Shown here: in pieces, positions 36,501 through 45,545 of the stretch
Layout: every line of letters begins with the position of its first letter
Position numbering within the stretch: the stretch's first letter is position 1
From: Lotus japonicus
Taxonomy: Eukaryota; Streptophyta; Magnoliopsida; Fabales; Fabaceae
Length of the DNA: 64,000 nucleotides
Assembly: GCF_012489685.1 (NCBI RefSeq)
Contig: NC_080043.1
Coordinates: forward strand, 37,835,127 to 37,899,126
Direction of reading: 5' to 3'
The notes under the pieces: model-generated
What the model was told of the DNA's origin: nothing
The model's database searches: none
What the model saw: only the letters and a program-made list of their open reading frames with translations
Made by a program: the position numbers and the translations under genes

Positions 36501-39500
36501 ACTTTCAAGCGTCTTGAGAAATCTACGGTCAAACCCGTCACTATTCAAGACCTTCAATCTGAAGTCAATTCCCTCAAGACTGAGGTTAAAAGTCTCAAAC
36601 AAATCCAAAATAGTCAGCAGCTTATCTTAGAAAAACTGACTAGAAATTATGAGGAAGATGATTCTTCTGTACCTGATTCCAATCCTGCTCCTAACAACAA
36701 TTGCGAAGACTTTCTGGAGAATATTAACCAGGTCACCATTCAGAAATTCTTCATCCATGTCAAAATCCTCATAGGAGATTTTATTCTCGAAATCCCTGCC
36801 CTCTTTGACACAGGGGCAGATTCCAGTTGTATCTCGGAGGGACTCATTCCCACCAGATATTTTGAGAAAACCACTGAGAAGCTCAGCGCTGCTGAAGGAT
36901 CTAGACTAAAGATCAAGTATAAAATCCCCTCAGCTATCATAAAAAATGGTAGTCTTGAAATCGAAACTCCATTTCTGTTAGTCAGAAATTTGAGTCAAAA
37001 AATCATTATAGGGACCCCTTTCATTAAGAAGCTCTTCCCCTATAATACTGACGAAAACGGCATCACTGTTCAGCATCTTGGACAGCCTATCTTGTTCAAA
37101 TTCTCTGAACCTCCCATAGATAAGACTTTGAACGTCATATCCTACAAGGAGAAGCAGATCAACTTCCTCAGGGAAGAAATCTCTTACAGAACCATTGAGG
37201 ATCAATTGCAACAACCTTCTGTTAAATCAAGGATTGAGAATATTTTGGAAAATATTCAATCCAGCATCTGTTCTGATCTACCCAACGCTTTTTGGGAAAG
37301 AAGGAGCCATATGGTGGAACTTCCTTATGAAAAAGATTTTTCAGACAAACAGATTCCAACCAAGGCTAGGCCTATTCAAATGAATGAAGAACTTCTTCAT
37401 TTCTGCCAAAAGGAAATCAATGATCTCCTTGAAAAGAAACTTATTCGCAGGAGTAAGAGCCCTTGGTCCTGTGCAGCCTTCTATGTCAACAAACAAGCTG
37501 AGATAGAACGGGGAACCCCTAGGCTGGTTATTAACTACAAACCTCTCAATCAAGCCCTTTGTTGGATTAGATATCCTATCCCCAACAAGAAAGATCTCTT
37601 AGCCAGACTGCATGATGCTAAGGTCTTTTCAAAATTCGACATGAAATCTGGATTCTGGCAAATCCAATTGCAAGAGAAGGATAGGTATAAAACTGCTTTT
37701 ACTGTTCCTTTTGGGCAGTATGAGTGGAACGTTATGCCTTTTGGGCTAAAGAACGCCCCATCTGAATTCCAAAGGATTATGAACGAAATCTTCAATCCTT
37801 ATTCCAAATTCACTATTGTCTACATTGACGATGTTCTAATCTTTTCCCAAACTTTAGATCAACATTTCAAACATCTCAATACGTTCATCTCTGTAATCAA
37901 AAGGAATGGCTTGGCTGTATCCAAGACAAAGGTCAGTTTGTTCCAAACCAAAATCAGATTTCTTGGTCACAACATCCACCAAGGAACCATCATTCCTATC
38001 AATAGAGCCATCGAGTTCACGGATAAATTCCCTGATCAAATCATTGACAAAACCCAACTACAAAGATTCCTGGGTTGTCTCAATTATGTTGCGGACTTCT
38101 GTCCTCAACTCAGTACCATAATCAAACCCCTTCATGATAGACTCAAGAAGGATCCTCCACCTTGGTCCGATATTCATACCAATGTGGTCAAACAAATCAA
38201 ACTTCGTGTCAAGAATCTCCCTTGTCTTTATCTCCCTAATCCTCAAGCTTTCAAAATTATTGAAACTGATGCCTCTGATATTGGCTTTGGTGGTATTTTG
38301 AAACAAAAGGTTTTTGACAAGGAACAAATTATTGCTTTTACTTCAAAACATTGGAATCCTGCTCAACAGAATTATTCTACTGTCAAAAAAGAAGTTTTAG
38401 CAATCGTTTTATCTATTTCAAAATTTCAATCTGATTTGATTAATCAAAAATTCTTAGTCCGTGTAGACTGCAAATCTGCGAAAGAAATCTTACAAAAAGA
38501 TGTCAAAAACTTAGCTTCAAAACATATCTTTGCCAGATGGCAAGCTATTTTAAGCGTTTTTGACTTCGATATTGAATATATAAAAGGATCTAACAATTCT
38601 CTCCCTGATTTCCTCACTCGTGAATATTTGCAGGGAAGATCATAAGATGTCCTCCAGAGGAGGATCCTCCTCCTCCCGAGGAAGAGGAAGAAACAAAGAA
38701 AAGAGCAAAGGTATTATAATCTCTGACTCTTTAATCTTATCTGGGCCCACTGCCCATCAATCTGGACCCACTGTCCAAAAATCTGAGCCCACTGCTCAAA
38801 ACCAATCTTCACAACCAAAACAAACCAAAGCTGATTATGCTTTATCAATTCCAACTCTCCTTGCCTTCAAACAAGCAGGCCTGGATAATGTTCCTCAGGG
38901 ACTCATCAATTTACCAAATAAATCTTGGGCCAGCATCGCTGATAAAGATGATGACCTAGATCTCCAATCCCTCCAATCTTTTATTGAAAGAACAAAAAGC
39001 TTAGCAACTCATGATGGAAAGAAACCAGTTGTTGTTGCCCAATCTAGCCCAGTTACCCAATCTAACCCAAAATCGGAATATTTGACCAAAACTATCTCCA
39101 AATTCCAAACCTTGATTGAACCAGAATGGTGGGACCATTCAGGAGGGAACCTCGCCAATAAAATTGGTACTAAACTTTTCCCTGGTTATCTTGATCCAAT
39201 CCACCCAAACAAAACCCAGAGATTCTATGAGTTTATCTTGGTTGATACAAACAGTGTGGATATTAAGCATTTTAGGGATAAAAATGACAACTCCCTAATT
39301 ACCCACTCCACACTCCAAATTCTCCGTGTCCTTCGTCCCACTGACTTTGGACCCAATCCAAACACCTACAGAAAATTTTCCCAGAATTTTGACCCTATAG
39401 GTTTTAATTATTGGGATTACATCAAAGCTTGGGAATTTACAATCCTTGGCCTGCAAAACCAAAATTTCAAGCATTCTTGGCTCATTTACTTCAAATGGAC

Positions 39501-39882
39501 CAACAAATATTCCTTTCCAATTTGGTTCCATTCTTGGTGGAGCTTCTTTGGTCCAACTACTGAAATCTTTCCCCCTGAAGTTCTGGAGGGATACAATCTT
39601 TTCCTGAAACATTGGGACAAAGAGTTTAACAATTATCCTGATTGTTTAAACTTTTATACAATCTTTTCCCTTTCTTGGGTATTCTCTTGGAGGTACGGTC
39701 TTAAAGCCAAACCCCAACCAATTCTCAACAAACATGCCCTTATCAAGTGGTGGAAGGCTTTTGATGCTTCCAAAGCTCACAAGGATAAAGTAATTCAATG
39801 GTTCAAAAACAACCAGAAATATCTCAAGCATGCAAGTCCGCAAACCAGCCTCTTGCTAAATCAAAAGGCCCACATCACAGCG

Positions 39883-39928
<46 letters not shown>

Positions 39929-41441
39929 TAAAGGTTTGTTGTTAATTGTTAGTAAATTAGTTCTTTTCCCAGGGTTTGAACCTTGATCCTTCGCCTTGCA
40001 AATCTCTTCGTTTCACTTAGTTCCAAGTGAACTACCATTCCCCTCTCTATTTTTATATATCTAACAATCAATACTTATCACATCTACTTTTTCTCATTTT
40101 CTTTTTTTACTTCTCTTTTGATTTGGAATGTATACACCTTGATCATGCATATGTATGCCCATCTTTATACTCATTCTCATTCATTCCAATTTCACATTTT
40201 TTTCATCTTAATTTTCTATTTTTTATCCCATCATTTATATCTCTTATTTCTCTCTTTATTTCTTAATCTCTCTAAGTGAAGGTAAAAATAAGGGATGGAA
40301 ATTGTGAGTTAAAACATATGTTATCAGTTACAAAAAAAAGGAATAAAATGAAGAAGCTGCAAATACAATGCCCATGTCAGCTTAGTGTTTAATTAGTGTG
40401 TTTAGATTTTCCATTAGTAAGGATGAAAAGCAATTTCAAATAGAAATTCATGTCTCACAAGGATAGGAATGAAAGCACTATAAAATGTAACTGAAATCCC
40501 AACACTACTTAACCAAAAAGTAATAATAGGCTCATGCACACTATTTTTTCTCTCATCTCATTTAATTTTCACTTATTTACTCTTTTTATCTCACTCATTT
40601 TTTACGATCACACCTTATCATATATCTTATTTCTGTCTCTTCCCTTTCTTTCTATCTCCACCATATAGAGGTTGGAAAAAAAAACATTTTTACTTTACCA
40701 AATACTGTAATTAATTATTCAAGCAATAATAAGGTAACCTTTCATTTATTGTCCTTCACTCCTAATTTTGGTAATTCATTCATAATAATTATTTTCATTT
40801 ATTTCTTCCTGACTCCTTTTTTCTTTTAGTTTTTCGTCATATTACTAAATTCTCTCTTTTCTTTTCAAAATTTCAAGACTTTCTCATAGGTCCTTTAAAC
40901 AACCCTAAATGAAATTGAAGCGGTGAATGATTCATTCCTTTTTTGGAAAGAGCGTGATTGGATAAAAGGGGATAAAAGAAAAATGAAGATTCTTAATTAA
41001 TTACCTTAGACTCATATGTTGGTCCATTCTGGATATATCTGTCAGAGGAAAATGAAAGGCTTCTGACCACGAAAGTTGCCTCAGATTGGTAGCGGATGGG
41101 TTCCCCCACCTGTAAGTTTTGGCTGATAAACCAAAGACAGATTCTGAACACTTGTTCACAAAAGGCTGATAGAACACTTTCCTTTGCTCATATTGCATGC
41201 TCTCTAGAAGCTCTTGTGAAATCCCATGATTAACCCCTTGAAAGAAACCCCAATGACTAGCAGCTTCACTGATTTCTCTCATGCACTCATCTCTCTCTGG
41301 ATGTTCAAGTGCTAACCGGCTGAGATCAATCAAAGGTAGCTCACATGTCTCCACCACAGAGACGGAATCATTTTTTGAGTCCCCAATGTGTTTTTGCACA
41401 AGGGTCTTGTAGGTCTCCATGAATGGAGGTTCATAATCCAT
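23370..41441 (-). CDS. GA2ox8-like: Gibberellin 2-beta-dioxygenase (C20-GA2-oxidase/GA2ox8-like), 3 exons
   Basis: Join of exons 41441-41005, 25501-25180 and 23600-23370 (minus): 990 bp, 329 codons, no stop or frameshift. Family role: 2-oxoglutarate- and Fe(II)-dependent 2-beta-hydroxylation that inactivates gibberellins; the GA2ox8-type class acts on C20 precursors in the cytosol. Visible features are the DIOX_N region in exon 1 (LPLIDLSRL..., [18 protein letters not shown]) and the Fe ligands H209, D211 and H265. The 2-oxoglutarate-binding R275-x-S277 is also present, as is the NRYPPCP motif near residue 191. The C-terminus [12 protein letters not shown] matches the GA2ox8 group. All splice sites are GT-AG and phases agree. 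Intron 1 is 15,503 bp, intron 2 1,579 bp. The ATG at 41441 starts the family-typical MDYEPPF. The C20 assignment is by resemblance from memory; another GA2ox class is possible. Confidence 0.9.
23640..24535. other. GA2-oxidase intron 2, left part, no element recognised
   Basis: AT-rich intronic DNA with no ORF, TIR pair or tRNA-like box detected by eye. Confidence 0.4.
24544..24574. repeat. (TA)n microsatellite in intron 2
   Basis: About 15 TA units followed by a GATAGATA run. Confidence 0.95.
24612..25121. mobile_element. MITE with about 80-bp terminal inverted repeats and a second AT-rich element inside
   Basis: The left arm (about 24612-24697; core TTTTTATGTGAGAATG... AATAAATCACGAC) is the imperfect reverse complement of the right arm (about 25033-25121). 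Between them lies a segment of repeated AGCTTAT/CATAAGC words starting CCCTGTTTGGAAGAG and ending near TTTTCCAAGAAGG. This looks like an independent MITE. It lies wholly inside intron 2. Confidence 0.65.
25180..25501 (-). CDS. GA2-oxidase exon 2 (residues 146-253)
   Basis: 322 bp between the acceptor AATTTATAG| and the donor TTTCAG|GTGGGA. It encodes the first two iron ligands in [13 protein letters not shown] and ends NVGDLFQ at a complete codon. Confidence 0.93.
25788..25906. mobile_element. Short MITE near the start of GA2-oxidase intron 1's 3' end
   Basis: GTTTTTTTACACAGTTAACC near 25788-25815 pairs with the reverse complement of GGTTGATGGTGTAAAAAC near 25889-25906. Such TACAC...CAACCAAT termini are common in legume MITEs, from memory. 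Confidence 0.6.
25915..26868. other. Intron 1, AT-rich, no element recognised
   Basis: No ORF longer than background and no repeat pair identified. Confidence 0.4.
26869..26895 (-). mobile_element. Possible Helitron 3' terminus
   Basis: On the minus strand a hairpin-like CCCATGTAACGCACGGG is followed eight bases later by CTAG and then T. This is the Helitron 3'-end arrangement and the same motif type as at 48500-48526. The matching 5' end was not located, so the extent is unknown. Confidence 0.4.
27440..27714 (-). mobile_element. CACTA (En/Spm) transposon terminus with subterminal repeats
   Basis: The segment ends TTCTTGTAGTG, i.e. CACTACAAGAA on the minus strand, the canonical CACTA terminus. 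Inward, AGTGACGA/TCGTCACT words recur about seven times, as in CACTA subterminal arrays. The opposite end was not found, so this is a solo end or an internally deleted copy. Confidence 0.75.
28005..28670 (+). repeat. Two diverged tandem copies of a roughly 300-bp AT-rich repeat
   Basis: Both copies (about 28005-28300 and 28345-28670) contain TTGTCAAATGCAAAACT or its variant, GTAGTTGAATAGTTTTTGA and TTTTAATATATTT in the same order. The same family appears inverted, again as two tandem copies, at 46099-46936. Confidence 0.6.
28878..28950 (-). repeat. tRNA-like module (SINE head)
   Basis: On the minus strand an A-box-like CGCCTAGTGGAGCATGAG is followed about 35 bp later by the B box GGTTCGAACCC. 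It does not fold convincingly as a complete tRNA. It is related in style to the modules at 49366-50186. Confidence 0.5.
28960..29774. other. Intron 1, AT-rich, possible LINE-tail-like T-rich stretch
   Basis: Near 28980-29110 a T-rich stretch with poly(A) looks like a LINE 3' tail, but no coding part adjoins it. The rest to 29774 holds nothing recognised. Confidence 0.3.
29775..29925 (-). repeat. Truncated 3' LTR of the Tat element
   Basis: It begins TGTTCTTGAATTGAACACTC like 33767 and shares the TATA-bearing CTATTTATAGAGGTATGG block, then diverges abruptly into RNase H sequence. Confidence 0.85.
29970..30260 (-). pseudogene. Tat-element RNase H C-terminal part
   Basis: Contains [13 protein letters not shown] and [11 protein letters not shown], the typical end of the plant Gypsy RNase H domain. 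The expected integrase downstream is absent. Confidence 0.8.
30517..31249 (-). pseudogene. Tat-element reverse transcriptase and RNase H N-terminal part
   Basis: RT motifs [35 protein letters not shown] and [15 protein letters not shown] lie at 31249-30975. A further piece (30714-30517) reads [20 protein letters not shown] then [10 protein letters not shown], the RT/RNase H connection. The catalytic YxDD segment between them is lost or scrambled. Confidence 0.85.
31854..32090 (-). pseudogene. Tat-element aspartic protease
   Basis: The segment [15 protein letters not shown] holds the catalytic D-Q-G-S-S variant, followed by [15 protein letters not shown], a hallmark of this lineage. It lies between gag and RT. 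Confidence 0.8.
32551..33592 (-). pseudogene. Tat-element gag, broken
   Basis: Pieces from right to left are a proline-rich N-terminus with a short coiled coil (33592-33317), the capsid-like [21 protein letters not shown] (near 33220-33160), and a Lys/Arg/Glu-rich stretch (32818-32600). Frames change several times. The GC-rich triplet runs at 33430-33590 make several overlapping frames look open; only the gag frame is meaningful. Confidence 0.7.
33743..33766 (-). other. Primer binding site of the Tat element
   Basis: Next to the LTR end the minus strand reads TTTTGGCATCGTCTGTGGGGAA, a typical plant Gypsy primer site. Confidence 0.8.
33767..34123 (-). repeat. 5' LTR of the Tat element
   Basis: It starts TGTTCTTGAATTG beside the primer site. 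The outer boundary is placed at the CA near 34123 and is approximate. A TATA box (CTATAAATAGG on the minus strand) lies near 33898-33908. Confidence 0.75.
34384..34500 (-). repeat. SINE, family 2
   Basis: Minus-strand B box GGGTTCAAATCC near 34425 with the tail AACTAATTTCCTAACATTACT. Same family as 16745-16856. Confidence 0.55.
34717..34830 (+). repeat. SINE, family 1
   Basis: A-box-like GATAGCTCAAACAGTAAGAGCT, B-box-like GTCCTGAGATCAATTCC, then TTTATATTTTCGATGTA and an A run. The inverted copy at 45546-45652 shows the same order. Confidence 0.7.
34840..36020. other. Intron 1, no gene recognised
   Basis: AT-rich DNA with a GC-richer patch at 34960-35250 that may be old LTR debris. No ORF or terminal structure was identified. 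Confidence 0.4.
36059..36278 (+). pseudogene. Captured fragment of a TOM1/TOM3-like (tobamovirus multiplication) host gene
   Basis: About 73 codons read without interruption through [49 protein letters not shown] and [11 protein letters not shown]. This matches, from memory, the transmembrane core of plant TOM1/TOM3/THH proteins, multipass membrane proteins that tobamoviruses use for replication. The family continues with a (Q/R)RFP segment; here it switches at 36279 to viral RT sequence. No introns interrupt the fragment, although genes of this family are multi-exon, so a cDNA origin is likely. It lies between a short TA tract (36023-36034) and the pararetrovirus ORF. Confidence 0.78.
36279..36312 (+). 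repeat. 34-bp duplicated RT motif at the host-virus junction
   Basis: Identical over 34 bp to 37729-37762 (the MPFGLKNAP motif of RT). Sequence before and after differs completely, so the block marks a recombination or template-switch join. Confidence 0.9.
36336..38645 (+). CDS. Pararetrovirus polyprotein fragment: protease, reverse transcriptase, RNase H
   Basis: An uninterrupted frame of about 769 codons. Its first in-window codon in this description is TTG; the frame is open back to 36300 and no ATG start is present, so the 5' part is missing. In order: a Leu/Lys/Glu coiled coil (about residues 70-102), aspartic protease DTGAD (158-162), RT with [22 protein letters not shown] and the catalytic YIDD (496-499), and RNase H beginning at ETDASD (D645). 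No LTR, chromodomain or integrase follows. Stop TAA at 38643-38645. The intact length suggests a fairly recent insertion. Function in the virus: maturation of the polyprotein and reverse transcription of pregenomic RNA. Confidence 0.88.
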   Translation: MSINPLTNEQDLLFRAINSIPDLEEKKIYLERLRSTLEDRPPKSPITTNKFNLRDTFKRLEKSTVKPVTIQDLQSEVNSLKTEVKSLKQIQNSQQLILEKLTRNYEEDDSSVPDSNPAPNNNCEDFLENINQVTIQKFFIHVKILIGDFILEIPALFDTGADSSCISEGLIPTRYFEKTTEKLSAAEGSRLKIKYKIPSAIIKNGSLEIETPFLLVRNLSQKIIIGTPFIKKLFPYNTDENGITVQHLGQPILFKFSEPPIDKTLNVISYKEKQINFLREEISYRTIEDQLQQPSVKSRIENILENIQSSICSDLPNAFWERRSHMVELPYEKDFSDKQIPTKARPIQMNEELLHFCQKEINDLLEKKLIRRSKSPWSCAAFYVNKQAEIERGTPRLVINYKPLNQALCWIRYPIPNKKDLLARLHDAKVFSKFDMKSGFWQIQLQEKDRYKTAFTVPFGQYEWNVMPFGLKNAPSEFQRIMNEIFNPYSKFTIVYIDDVLIFSQTLDQHFKHLNTFISVIKRNGLAVSKTKVSLFQTKIRFLGHNIHQGTIIPINRAIEFTDKFPDQIIDKTQLQRFLGCLNYVADFCPQLSTIIKPLHDRLKKDPPPWSDIHTNVVKQIKLRVKNLPCLYLPNPQAFKIIETDASDIGFGGILKQKVFDKEQIIAFTSKHWNPAQQNYSTVKKEVLAIVLSISKFQSDLINQKFLVRVDCKSAKEILQKDVKNLASKHIFARWQAILSVFDFDIEYIKGSNNSLPDFLTREYLQGRS
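38647..39927 (+). CDS. Pararetrovirus ORF2, function unknown, 3' end lost in a TA repeat
   Basis: ATG at 38647 follows the ORF1 stop by one base (TAA-G-ATG), a spacing that suits translational reinitiation. The N-terminus is Arg/Gly/Ser-rich and followed by Lys, then three SGPT-like heptad repeats (about residues 28-48). A Trp- and aromatic-rich region follows ([51 protein letters not shown]). The frame enters the (TA)n tract at 39884 and reads Ile/Tyr alternation to a stop, so the natural C-terminus is missing. It resembles the uncharacterised second ORF of florendovirus-like elements by position and composition; no enzymatic motif is recognised. Confidence 0.65.
39884..39926. repeat. (TA)n microsatellite at the viral 3' junction
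   Basis: About 21 TA units. A shorter TA run flanks the other side of the chimera at 36023-36034. Confidence 0.95.
39928..40040 (-). repeat. SINE, family 2
   Basis: Minus-strand B box GGTTCAAACCC near 39975 and the tail AACTAATTTACTAACAATTAAC. Directly abuts the TA tract. Confidence 0.6.
40041..41004. other. GA2-oxidase intron 1, 5' portion, no element recognised
   Basis: T- and A-rich intronic DNA next to the exon 1 donor. No terminal repeats found. Confidence 0.4.
41005..41441 (-). CDS. GA2-oxidase exon 1 (residues 1-146)
   Basis: 437 bp ending CTAAG|GTAATT. It leaves two bases of the codon for Arg146, completed by exon 2. The frame stays open upstream to 41588, but the family-typical start is the ATG at 41441. 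Confidence 0.92.
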
Positions 41442-41545
41442 TACAGAGACTAAGTCTAAGAGGTTCTGGTTTTGTTTTATTTGCAAAAAGGAAAAAGAAA
41501 TTACATCAGTGATCATAAACGTCGAACAGATCAATCTCGCGGCAC

Positions 41546-41558
41546 GAACTATATATAG
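41546..41558 (-). promoter_or_regulatory. Candidate TATA box for the GA2-oxidase gene
   Basis: CTATATATAG on the minus strand lies about 105 bp before the ATG, giving a leader of roughly 75 nt. A second candidate is the TGTATATATAGC block at about 42548-42560. It would need a 5'-UTR intron from the donor ACAG|GTAAAT near 42425 to an acceptor near 41480. Transcript data would decide. Confidence 0.4.
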
Positions 41559-41599
41559 CCAAGAAAAACAATTTTGCAGGCTAGCCAAAAGTTAGCTAT

Positions 41600-43430
41600 A
41601 TGAAATTATATGAAAATAAATCAATTGTTTGGTTTTCAAATATTGTACAAATTCAGCTTTTCCATGATATGCAGATGCCAACTAGTTGAAATGAGTAGTG
41701 ATTGTCCATTAAACAAACATTATCCAAGCCATTAAAATGATTACTAATCTAACTTGGTATTATTGTATTTGTGTGAGAGCCAATGAAGTTATATAATTTC
41801 TTTACCAGTAATTTGTGAAGCAGATGCTTAAACCGCTGTGGCGGTAGCAGGAATCTAAAATTAGGGGCCCAAGATCAAAGAGAGGTCAAGAACTCAAGAT
41901 CATAGAATATGTTTAAAAAAAATCAAAGAATATGGTATGTCTACAATAGTTTCTATAGCTGAAATACATAACCGCCATAGAGGGGAAGAAAGAATGAAAG
42001 TGAACCAGTTTGCTGTGTACCTATCTTTCTAAAACTTAAATCTGGCACAATTTGGAAAAGCCTCTTGCTTAATCAAGCGATCAGTGTAATTTTGAAAGAA
42101 ATGATGATCAAAATCCCAGACTCTATGGTGTATATATATATATAGTACGAACCAAAAATAAACAATGACGAGGTGATTTCAAAGGTTCATAAAGAAGATT
42201 TAGGTTCTAAACTAAACAAGAATAGAAAATTCCCCAGAATATTTAGGGCTATAGTTACTGATGTTGCCCTAATTTTTACAGACATGCCAAACCAATTAAC
42301 ATGTGGAATTTCCCAGTATTTTCAATTGATCTCGATCAATTAAATGATTCAACCGATCTAGCATGAAAGGCTTCATATAATTAATAATAAAAAGAAGAAA
42401 TATGATCCAATATAATATATATTTACCTGTGCTTCTATTTGAAATGATCGATGATTCTGGTGTCAACCAATGAACTTCATAGCTTTCGGATATCTAAGGA
42501 GAAGATGGGGAAAAGAAAAGTACAGTGATAGAAAGGGATCTGCCGTAGCTATATATACAAGGACTTCAATTATTCTTATTTAATGCTACAAAAGATTTGC
42601 ACTATTCCTAGCCGATTTAGGAACAGAAGAAAATGAAATTTAAGAAATGGGTTGAGTGGGGCTAATATTAAGCAGATAAATCTACTGATCATTTTTAACC
42701 AACTTGAGATTTCAACTCAACTCTGCTTAAGTGTGAGTCACAAGTCACAACCACATTATATGTTCATTTAGAAGCTATCCACACTTTAACCATCGACGAG
42801 ACACGCGACAGACGAGCTTATGGGTCCATGCCCAAAAAATTTTGGAAGCCACATTTTAACTCAAAAATTGAGCCATTAAATTATGAGTTAAATCTTTTGT
42901 AGAAATTTTACCTCACTCATTTTTAATCAAACCTTGGCTTAAGTTTGACATGTTACATGGGATAGTCTTTTTCCCATTTTTTTAGGCAGGCATGACCTGA
43001 CGTATTTAAAAGTCCAGTATAGTTTGATAGTATGTATTTAAACACTTATCTCATTATAAGATATTGAATAGATTTAAAAAGTTATGTGTAAATAAGCTTA
43101 TAATCCAGTTAACTACAATATACTATAGCAATTATTTTCTTACATATTAAAATGTAATTCATTAGAAAAGAAATGATATAATGTCCGAATAGATACAAGA
43201 ACTGAAACAGACGTGAAGGGCACCAACCCAAATTTCAACAGAATGAGATAAAGCAAATCGATGTATAAATAGAGGAACAAAATTATAAGTTAATGATGAT
43301 GTAAAAAATAGATACAATTGCATCATGTACCAAAAAAAAAGATACAATTGCATCGTACTTCCAAATACATGAAAGCTTATTTAAAATTATAAAAATATTT
43401 AAATGGGTCATAAGCTCATTTCTAAATAGA
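41600..43430. other. Upstream region of the GA2-oxidase gene
   Basis: Contains the distal TATA-like block (42548-42560) and a possible 5'-UTR intron donor (near 42425). No coding region was recognised. A short (TA)n lies at 42128-42143. Confidence 0.4.
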
Positions 43431-43433
43431 CTT

Positions 43434-44129
43434 AGGCTATGTTTGGCATGCCATTTCAGCTAGCTTATAGCTTATTTGACTAGCTTAAAGCTTATTTAAC
43501 TACCTTAAAAGCTCTTCAAAAGTGTTTGGTGAAGGAGCTTATTTTAGTAGCTTAAAGCTTTAAGCTATAAGCTATCTCAGGTAGCTTATAGCTTAAAGCT
43601 TATAGCTTATTAAATTTATTCTCATTTTTATCCTTATTATTTTATTAAAATTCTACCATTACCCTTATATATTTATAAAAACACTAAACTTATTTTCACC
43701 TTACACTTACGTATGCAGTTTCCGCCACCATTCCCGCCACACCGCTGCGCACCACAAGTATTATAAATATTATATTAATAAAAATAAATAAAAATAAATA
43801 TTATGTTTTTAAGATGATATATAACTGTAGCTAATAAAAATATTTAAAGTGATAATAATTTTAATATTAATATCATATTGGTATTAATGTGAAAATAAAG
43901 TAATGTTAAATATAAAAATAATTATACAAGTATGTCCTTTTATGTCATTTTACAATTTCAGCTTGTTTAACAGCTAGTTCTACCAAACACTTTTGTTTCA
44001 ATCACGTAGCTTTTCAGCTTTCAGCTATCAGCTTTCAGCTAGCTTATCAGCTTTCAGCTAGCTTATAAGCTTTCAGCTAGCTTTTCAGCTTTCAGCTAGC
44101 TTATCAGCTAAACATGCCAAACATAGCCT
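43434..44129 (+). mobile_element. hAT-like MITE, copy A (696 bp)
   Basis: It starts AGGCTATGTTTGGCATG and ends CATGCCAAACATAGCCT, perfect terminal inverted repeats. Subterminal regions are dense in AGCTTAT/CAGCTTTCAGCTAG words. Copies B and C follow immediately. Confidence 0.85.
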
Positions 44130-44154
44130 TATTATTTTTTAACGTAAAGTAGAC

Positions 44155-44844
44155 TTAGGCTATGTTTGGCATGCCATTTCAGCTAGCTTATAGCTTATTT
44201 GACTAGCTTAAAGCTTATTTGACTAGCTTAAAAGCTCTTCAAAAGTGTTTGGTGAAGGAGCTTATTTTAGTAGCTTAAAGCTTTAAGCTATAAGCTATCT
44301 CAGGTAGCTTATAGCTTAAAGCTTATAGCTTATTAAATTTATTCTCATTTTTATCCTTATTATTTTATTAAAATTCTACCATTACCCTTATATATTTATA
44401 AAAACACTAAACTTATTTTTCCCTCACACTTACGTATGCGGTTTCTGCCACCATTCCTGCCACACCGCTGCGCACCACAAGTATTATAAATATTATATTA
44501 ATAAAAATAAATAAAAAAAATATTATATTTCTAGGATGATATATAACTGTAGCTAATAAAAATATTTAAAGTGATAATAATTTTAATATTAATATCATAT
44601 TGGTATTAATGTGAAAATAAAGTAATGTTAAATATAAAAATAAGTATACAAGTATGTCCTTTTATGTCATTTTACAATTTCAGCTTGTTTAACAGCTAGT
44701 TCTACCAAACACTTTTGTTTCAATCACGTAACTTTTCAGCTTTCAGCTATCAGCTTTCAGCTATCAGCTAGCTTATAAGCTTTCAGCTAGCTTTTCAGCT
44801 TTCAGCTAGCTTATCAACTAAACATGCCAAACATAGCATAGCCT
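44155..44844 (+). mobile_element. hAT-like MITE, copy B (690 bp)
   Basis: Nearly identical to copy A across its length. Both are preceded by TAGACTT, so A plus the spacer and B look like a tandem segmental duplication of about 720 bp rather than two insertions. Confidence 0.85.
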
Positions 44845-44845
44845 T

Positions 44846-45523
44846 AGGCTATGTTTAACATGTTTAGCTGATAAGCTAGCTGAAAGCTGAAAAGCTAGCT
44901 GAAAGCTTATAAGCTAGCTGATAGCTGAAAGCTGATAAACTAGCTGAAAGCTGAAAAGCTACGTGATTTAAACAAAAGTGTTTGACAAAACTAGCTGTTA
45001 AACAAGCTAAAATTGTAAAAGGACAGAAAAGGACATGCTTGTATAATTATTTTTATATTTAACATTACTTTATTTTCTCATTAATACATATATGATATTA
45101 ATATTAAAATTATTATCACTTTAAATATTTTTATTAACTCGAGTTATTTATCATCTTAAAAATATAATATTAATTTTTACTTATTTTTATTAATATAATA
45201 TTTTTAATACATATGGTGTGCAGCGGTGTGGCGAGAACTGCATATGTAAGTGTGAGGGGAAAATATGTTTAGTGTTTTTATAAATATATAAGGGTAATGG
45301 TTGAATTTTAATAAAATAATAAGGATAAAAATGAGAATAAATTTAATAAGCTATAAGCTTTAAGCTATAAGCTACCTGAGATAGCTTATAGCTTAAAGCT
45401 TTAAGCTACTGAAATAAGCTCATTCACCAAACATTTTTGAAGAGCTTTTAAGCTAGTCAAATAAGCTTTAAACTAGTCAAATAAGCTATAAGCTTAGCTG
45501 AAATGACATGCCAAACATAGCCT
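44846..45523 (-). mobile_element. hAT-like MITE, copy C (678 bp), inverted
   Basis: The same family in opposite orientation, one base after copy B. It is more diverged (e.g. GTTTAACATG at the terminus). B and C together form a palindrome of about 1.37 kb. Confidence 0.82.
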
Positions 45524-45545
45524 TAATTTATCGACCAAATTTTTT

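Larger units (their letters stand above)
36279..39926 (+). mobile_element. Endogenous pararetrovirus (Caulimoviridae) fragment
   Basis: A protease-RT-RNase H polyprotein is followed by a second ORF, with no integrase and no LTRs: the pattern of integrated Caulimoviridae. The two-ORF layout with an uncharacterised downstream ORF resembles florendovirus-type endogenous viruses. Movement-protein and coat-protein regions are absent from the 5' side, where a TOM1-like fragment is joined through 34 bp copied from the RT region (36279-36312 equals 37729-37762). The 3' side runs into a (TA)n tract at 39884-39926, and TA-dinucleotide surroundings are known for endogenous plant pararetroviruses. It lies inside GA2-oxidase intron 1, opposite in strand to the gene. 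Confidence 0.85.

Noticed and set aside
36318..36608. Minus-strand frames opposite the pararetrovirus ORFs
   Set aside because: No motifs; the plus strand carries protease, RT and RNase H signatures throughout.
41442..41588. In-frame upstream extension of GA2-oxidase exon 1
   Set aside because: The extension overlaps the candidate TATA box and has no family similarity; the family-typical N-terminus begins at 41441.
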